A stretch of DNA of 64,000 bases, taken from positions 23,409 through 87,408 of the forward strand of contig NZ_JAIXTJ010000057.1 of the NCBI RefSeq assembly GCF_027483985.1, in the 5' to 3' direction. Position numbers and translations under genes: made by a program. This stretch comes from Flavobacterium sp. Lineage in GTDB: Bacteria; Bacteroidota; Bacteroidia; Flavobacteriales; Flavobacteriaceae. Each line of letters begins with the position of its first letter. Within the stretch, counting starts at the first letter, position 1. The notes beneath the pieces were generated by a model. The model made no database searches and had not been told where the DNA came from. It saw only the letters and a list, made by a program, of their open reading frames with translations. Of the stretch, positions 60,233 to 64,000 are shown one piece after another.

Positions 60233-60268
60233 AAAAAAAACCGTTTCAAATTAATGAAACGGTTTTTT
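60233..60268. terminator. Bidirectional terminator (lipocalin-like / M16 genes)
   Basis: AAAACCGTTTCA (60237-60248) pairs with TGAAACGGTTTT (60255-60266), flanked by A and T runs. Confidence 0.9.
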
Positions 60269-60288
60269 ACTTTATTATTTTTTTCTAA

Positions 60289-62340
60289 TTATTGAAAATC
60301 AGCATCGGTTACACCTTCGTTGATTTTTACTTCAGTAATTTTAATATCAATATCTCTACCTTGAGACATAATTATGTTGTGAGGCACTTTAATTCCTTTA
60401 ACATCTTTGTAATCATTGAAAGTGATAGTTGAAGTCATTTTTTGACCGTTTCTTTCAGATGTTGTTGATGATAACAGTTTTAAACCTGTTTTTACATCAT
60501 AATAAATGGTTGTTTTACCATTTTTAATCGCATAAGCTTCAACACCATTAATTGATTCAATTCCGTCTACAACTACATCAGCTTTTTTAGCTAACGCTAA
60601 TTCTTCAAATGTTGTTGCTAAAGGTTTTTTCTCTGCAAATTCTTCTGGAGTTAAGTCTTTCTTTTGACCTTGACCTGAAGTGTATCCGGTAGTTTCACCT
60701 ATTACTTGTTTAGAAAGCTCCATCATTCCAACTAATTCCAATTTAGATAAAGTTTTTCCTTTTACATCTTTCTTTACAATGTATGTCAATGGCGCTGGAG
60801 CACCTTCAATTTCAGACGAACCTGTTAAGAAAATAGTTTTTACAGCAGCAACAGCTTTATCGCCACCAATAGCTTTAATGTAGCTATCCATAACCGTTTT
60901 AACCGTTACTCCTGCAGGAGTTGGTTTTTTCATTGCAGGTTTTTCAGTAGGATTTCCAAATTTATCAAAATAGAACATTGGTATTTTTAATTTCTCTAAC
61001 GCAGGAATAACCTCTGAACCTTTTCCGGTCACAATAATTCTTAAATTATCTTCAAGAACATATTTATTCATAACTCTCATAACATCATCAGCAGTTACAG
61101 CTTGAATGTTTTTGATGTAGTTTTCATAAAAATCTGCTGGCAAAGCTTCCGTTTCAATATTCAAAGCATAACGAGCTACCGTTTGAGGTTTTTCAACTTG
61201 CATTACAAAACGACCTACATAACCTGCTTTTACATTATTTAATGTTTCATCAGATACTTTTTCAGTTCTAATTCTTTTGATTTCTTTAAGGAACTCAACA
61301 ACAGCGCTATCAGTAACCGCATTTCTAACTTGAGAGTTTGCTTTGAATTTGCTTTCGCTATATTTACTAGAGCCAACACTTGAACGCGCACCATAAGTCC
61401 AGCCGTGAGCTTCACGAAGATTCATATTTAAATAACTATTGAAATCGCCACCAAGAACTTGGTTAGCCACAATCACTGGGAAGAAATCAGGATCAGACAA
61501 TTTTAATTTTACAGTATTTACTAATGAAATTTCAGATTGAACTGCATTAGGCATATCAACAAAGTTAATTTGAGTATACTGAACATTACTTGGAACAGTG
61601 TAGGTTTGTTGAGGCGCCTTTCCTTTAACCCATTTACCAAATAATTTCTCTACGGTTTTCTTAACTTCTTTAAATTTCACATCACCAATTACAACTAAAT
61701 AAGCTTTTTCAGGAAGAAAGTAAGTAGTGTAATTATTTTTTACATCAGCTAAAGAAACAGAGTTAATTGTTTGTTCAGACAAGTATTCACCTGCTGGATG
61801 ATTTTTACCATAAACAAGAACATCTTCTACACGAGCCGCAACAGCAGGAACGCTTTTTTCTTGAGTTTTTAAACCTTCAATTAATTTTTCTTTTTCTTTA
61901 TCGAATTCTTCTTGAGTAAAGTTTGGGTTTAAAGCACCATCAGCCATTAATTCTAAAATTCTTTTTGAATATTTAGATAATCCGCTAGCAAAAGCACCAT
62001 TTGAACTGAAGCTAATATCAGCACCTAAAAAATCAACTTCTTCATTAAAAGCATCTTTTGTTATTGAAGTTGATCCATTACCTACTAAACTACTTGTTAA
62101 ATCATCAACACCTTTTTTAGCACCTTCAGCATAAGGCGCATTATCAATTGATAAATTAAAAGAAACTCTTGGAAGTTTATGATCTTCTACAACTAAAACT
62201 TTCAATCCATTTGGTAAAACAAACGAAACTGGTTTTTTGATATTAATTGTTGGTGCTGGTCCAGGTTTTGGTTGTGATCTATCTTGTGCTTGCATAGTTA
62301 TTGTTAAAAACAAGCTTACTATTAAAATTATTTTTTTCAT
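60289..62340 (-). CDS. M16 family peptidase homologue lacking the zinc motif
   Basis: A 683-residue exported protein with signal peptide (MQAQ near 19) and two M16 halves. Where the active family has HxxEH this one reads KKGVDDLTSSLVGNG, so it cannot bind the zinc. From about residue 475 to the end comes a lipoprotein-like or outer-membrane-linked beta region (NGKTTIYYDVKTGLKLLSS). Inactive M16 partners pair with an active subunit; the active M16 gene is 9 bp upstream. Confidence 0.9.
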   Translation of the reverse strand: MKKIILIVSLFLTITMQAQDRSQPKPGPAPTINIKKPVSFVLPNGLKVLVVEDHKLPRVSFNLSIDNAPYAEGAKKGVDDLTSSLVGNGSTSITKDAFNEEVDFLGADISFSSNGAFASGLSKYSKRILELMADGALNPNFTQEEFDKEKEKLIEGLKTQEKSVPAVAARVEDVLVYGKNHPAGEYLSEQTINSVSLADVKNNYTTYFLPEKAYLVVIGDVKFKEVKKTVEKLFGKWVKGKAPQQTYTVPSNVQYTQINFVDMPNAVQSEISLVNTVKLKLSDPDFFPVIVANQVLGGDFNSYLNMNLREAHGWTYGARSSVGSSKYSESKFKANSQVRNAVTDSAVVEFLKEIKRIRTEKVSDETLNNVKAGYVGRFVMQVEKPQTVARYALNIETEALPADFYENYIKNIQAVTADDVMRVMNKYVLEDNLRIIVTGKGSEVIPALEKLKIPMFYFDKFGNPTEKPAMKKPTPAGVTVKTVMDSYIKAIGGDKAVAAVKTIFLTGSSEIEGAPAPLTYIVKKDVKGKTLSKLELVGMMELSKQVIGETTGYTSGQGQKKDLTPEEFAEKKPLATTFEELALAKKADVVVDGIESINGVEAYAIKNGKTTIYYDVKTGLKLLSSTTSERNGQKMTSTITFNDYKDVKGIKVPHNIIMSQGRDIDIKITEVKINEGVTDADFQ

Positions 62341-62349
62341 GTTTTCTTG

Positions 62350-63705
62350 TTATTTATTTTGCTTAGACATTTCACCATCGTTAGTTTCAGCTTTGTCTTT
62401 AGCAGGAACATAATCTAAAATCAAGCGTTGATTAGCATTCAAATATTTTTTGGCAATATCTCTAATTTCCTCACGAGTAATGGAACGAAAAATTTCAATT
62501 TCAGTATTAATTAAATTAATATCGCCATATAACATATAATAAGTAGCTAAATTTTCAGCCACACCTTCTATACTCGAATTACCATTTACATAATTGTTTT
62601 CATATTTGTTTTTTAATTTTAACAAATCATTTTCTGAAATCAACTCAGTTTGTAGTTTTACAATTTCTTCATCTGCTTCTTTAATTAGGTCAGCCGATGT
62701 AAATTCGCCTTGTGGAATTCCAATAATCATATAAGAACTATAATCCTCTTGACTGTAATTGAATGAACTTAATTGAAGTGCCATTTTCTTTTCATCAACA
62801 ATTTTCTTGTACAATCTTGAACTTTTTCCATCGCTCAATAAGGTTGAAATCATATCCAAAACTCTAGCATCTCTAGTTTTCATTGATGGCGTTCTGTAAG
62901 CAGCAACAACCATAGGCTTTTGAATATTAGGATCTTCATATCTAGCATTCATTTGTTGCGTAATTGGTTCTTCAACAAATTTTTGTTTTACTGGCTTAAC
63001 TCCTGCAGGAATTGGTCCAAAATATTTTTGAATCCACTCTTTAGTTTTAGCGATATCTAATTGACCAGCAACTACTAATACAGCATTACTTGGAGAATAG
63101 AATTTTTTATTAAATGCTTGAAACTCCTCTAAAGTTGCAGCATCTAAATGTTCCATAGATCCAATAGTTGCCCAACGATAAGGATGATTCTTAAATAAAT
63201 TTTTCTTTACTTGAGCAATCCAACTACCGTAAGGTTGGTTATCAACTCTAAGACGTTTTTCTTCTTTAACAACTTCATTTTGCGTATCAACTCCAATTTG
63301 GTTGATTACAGGATGCATTAGTCGCTCTGATTCCATCCACAAACCCAACTCTAAATTATTAGAAGGAAAAACTTCAAAATAATATGTTCTATCGTCAGAA
63401 GTGTTTGCGTTATTTGTTCCGCCATTACCGGTTACAATCTTGAACCATTCACCTCTTTTGATGTTTTGAGTTCCTTCAAACAATAAATGTTCAAAAAAGT
63501 GAGCAAATCCAGTTCTCTCTGGATTTTCATCTTTCGAACCTACGTGATACATAACCGAAGTTATAACTACTGGTGCCGATGCGTCATTGTGTAAAATAAC
63601 GTGCATTCCGTTAGCTAAATCATACTCCTCAAAGGCAACCTTTTGAGCATGAGCTGTTCCTCCAAGCATAAGCATTGAACTTAAAGCGATTAAAGATTTT
63701 TTCAT
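62350..63705 (-). CDS. M16 family zinc peptidase (active subunit)
   Basis: A 451-residue exported protease; signal peptide ends AHAQ near 21. The active inverted zinc motif HFFEH (about 72-76) is present, with the third ligand Glu in NEVVKEEKRL about 75 residues later. The start at 63705 (MKKSLIALSS) gives the signal peptide. With the inactive M16 gene 9 bp downstream it is likely a two-subunit periplasmic peptidase, as in other bacteria with PqqL-like pairs. Confidence 0.93.
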   Translation of the reverse strand: MKKSLIALSSMLMLGGTAHAQKVAFEEYDLANGMHVILHNDASAPVVITSVMYHVGSKDENPERTGFAHFFEHLLFEGTQNIKRGEWFKIVTGNGGTNNANTSDDRTYYFEVFPSNNLELGLWMESERLMHPVINQIGVDTQNEVVKEEKRLRVDNQPYGSWIAQVKKNLFKNHPYRWATIGSMEHLDAATLEEFQAFNKKFYSPSNAVLVVAGQLDIAKTKEWIQKYFGPIPAGVKPVKQKFVEEPITQQMNARYEDPNIQKPMVVAAYRTPSMKTRDARVLDMISTLLSDGKSSRLYKKIVDEKKMALQLSSFNYSQEDYSSYMIIGIPQGEFTSADLIKEADEEIVKLQTELISENDLLKLKNKYENNYVNGNSSIEGVAENLATYYMLYGDINLINTEIEIFRSITREEIRDIAKKYLNANQRLILDYVPAKDKAETNDGEMSKQNK

Positions 63706-63767
63706 AAAAACTAGTATAAATTTTAGTTGATAGCACAATTAGTGTTTCAAATGCTAATTCTGTTACA

Positions 63768-63775
63768 CAAAAATA
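63768..63775 (-). promoter_or_regulatory. -7 element of the M16 operon
   Basis: On the minus strand TATTTTTG, about 62 bp upstream of the ATG at 63705. No TTG at the usual -33 distance. Confidence 0.4.
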
Positions 63776-63868
63776 GATTTTTTTATCAGTAGAACTTAAA
63801 GTATTTGATTAATTATTCAAAAATCTATAAACGATTGATTATTAAGTAAAAACTTTTTTAAAAATGGG

Positions 63869-63898
63869 TTGTATGAGAAATATTTATTTGTATATTTG
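63869..63898 (+). promoter_or_regulatory. Promoter of rplU
   Basis: TTG at 63869-63871, a 19-bp spacer and TATATTTG at 63891-63898, a full match to the Bacteroidota consensus. The rplU ATG is 32 bp downstream. Confidence 0.75.
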
Positions 63899-63930
63899 CA
63901 ACCTTAAAAAAATTAACTAAACAATTTGTT

Positions 63931-64000
63931 ATGTACGCAATCGTAGAGATAGCAGGGCAACAATTTAAAGTAAGCAAAGACTTAAAGGTTTATGTTCACC
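63931..64000 (+). CDS. rplU: 50S ribosomal protein L21 (partial)
   Basis: The first 23 codons, MYAIVEIAGQQFKVSKDLKV, are the N-terminus of ribosomal protein bL21, which binds 23S rRNA. The window ends inside the gene; rpmA (L27) would be expected next. A strong promoter lies just upstream. Confidence 0.96.
   Translation, partial: MYAIVEIAGQQFKVSKDLKVYVH

Overview
The window looks like chromosomal DNA from a Flavobacterium-like member of the Bacteroidota. It is AT-rich, promoters read TTG-N18..22-TAnnTTTG, and starts lack Shine-Dalgarno sequences. It carries gldE and gldD, two or three proteins with type IX secretion (T9SS) C-terminal sorting domains, a SprA-like barrel protein, M36 and M43-type secreted proteases and many small lipoproteins. 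No rRNA, prophage, transposase or CRISPR array was seen. Most of the window is core genome; accessory features are single genes and non-coding repeats.

Layout. 0-5.5 kb: two lipoproteins, a HopJ-family protein, recJ, a peptidoglycan-binding-domain protein, lpxH and queD. 5.6-11.6 kb: tRNA-Ala(GGC), a DUF3109 protein, a MarC-family protein, a flavin oxidoreductase, a CtpA-like S41 protease, dCMP deaminase, a HupE/UreJ-like protein and a TerB-like protein. 11.7-15.5 kb: fbp followed by a tight four-gene unit on the minus strand (coiled-coil protein, roadblock-like protein, Rab-like small GTPase, histidine kinase). 15.6-22 kb: M48 protease, acetyltransferase, aspartate kinase with a tiny antitoxin-like ORF, and a large SprA-like outer-membrane protein. 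22.3-26.2 kb: a Lys/Ala-rich exported protein, an M43-like protease and a seven-repeat T9SS cargo protein. 26.5-33.7 kb: the dNTP genes nrdB, nrdA and dgt, with an orphan accessory gene behind a long structured leader between nrdA and dgt. 33.8-39.8 kb: secreted M36 protease, DUF3078 protein, dxs and tadA. 39.9-48.1 kb: alpha-2-macroglobulin lipoprotein paired with pbpC. 48.2-49.8 kb: hipBA. 50-55.8 kb: rng, a 30-residue basic protein, HU, then mutY-ssb-gldE-gldD. 55.9-63.7 kb: fasciclin lipoprotein, HMA lipoprotein, EamA transporter, a protease with a (TTTG)6 tract in its signal-peptide region, a lipocalin-like lipoprotein and a pair of M16 peptidases. The window ends inside rplU.

The strongest unusual signals are these: (i) a six-copy TTTG repeat that puts the signal peptide of a secreted metalloprotease out of frame, a classic phase-variation arrangement; (ii) five dispersed copies of an approximately 80-150 bp element beginning TAGCCC(T/A)GAT, containing two related half-elements and probably an RNA; (iii) a multi-hairpin leader upstream of an unrecognised 295-residue accessory protein; (iv) the Rab-like GTPase/roadblock-like/kinase operon; (v) an intergenic-type repeat read through in frame inside dxs.

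All assignments come from reading the sequence and from memory of protein families; no database search was run.
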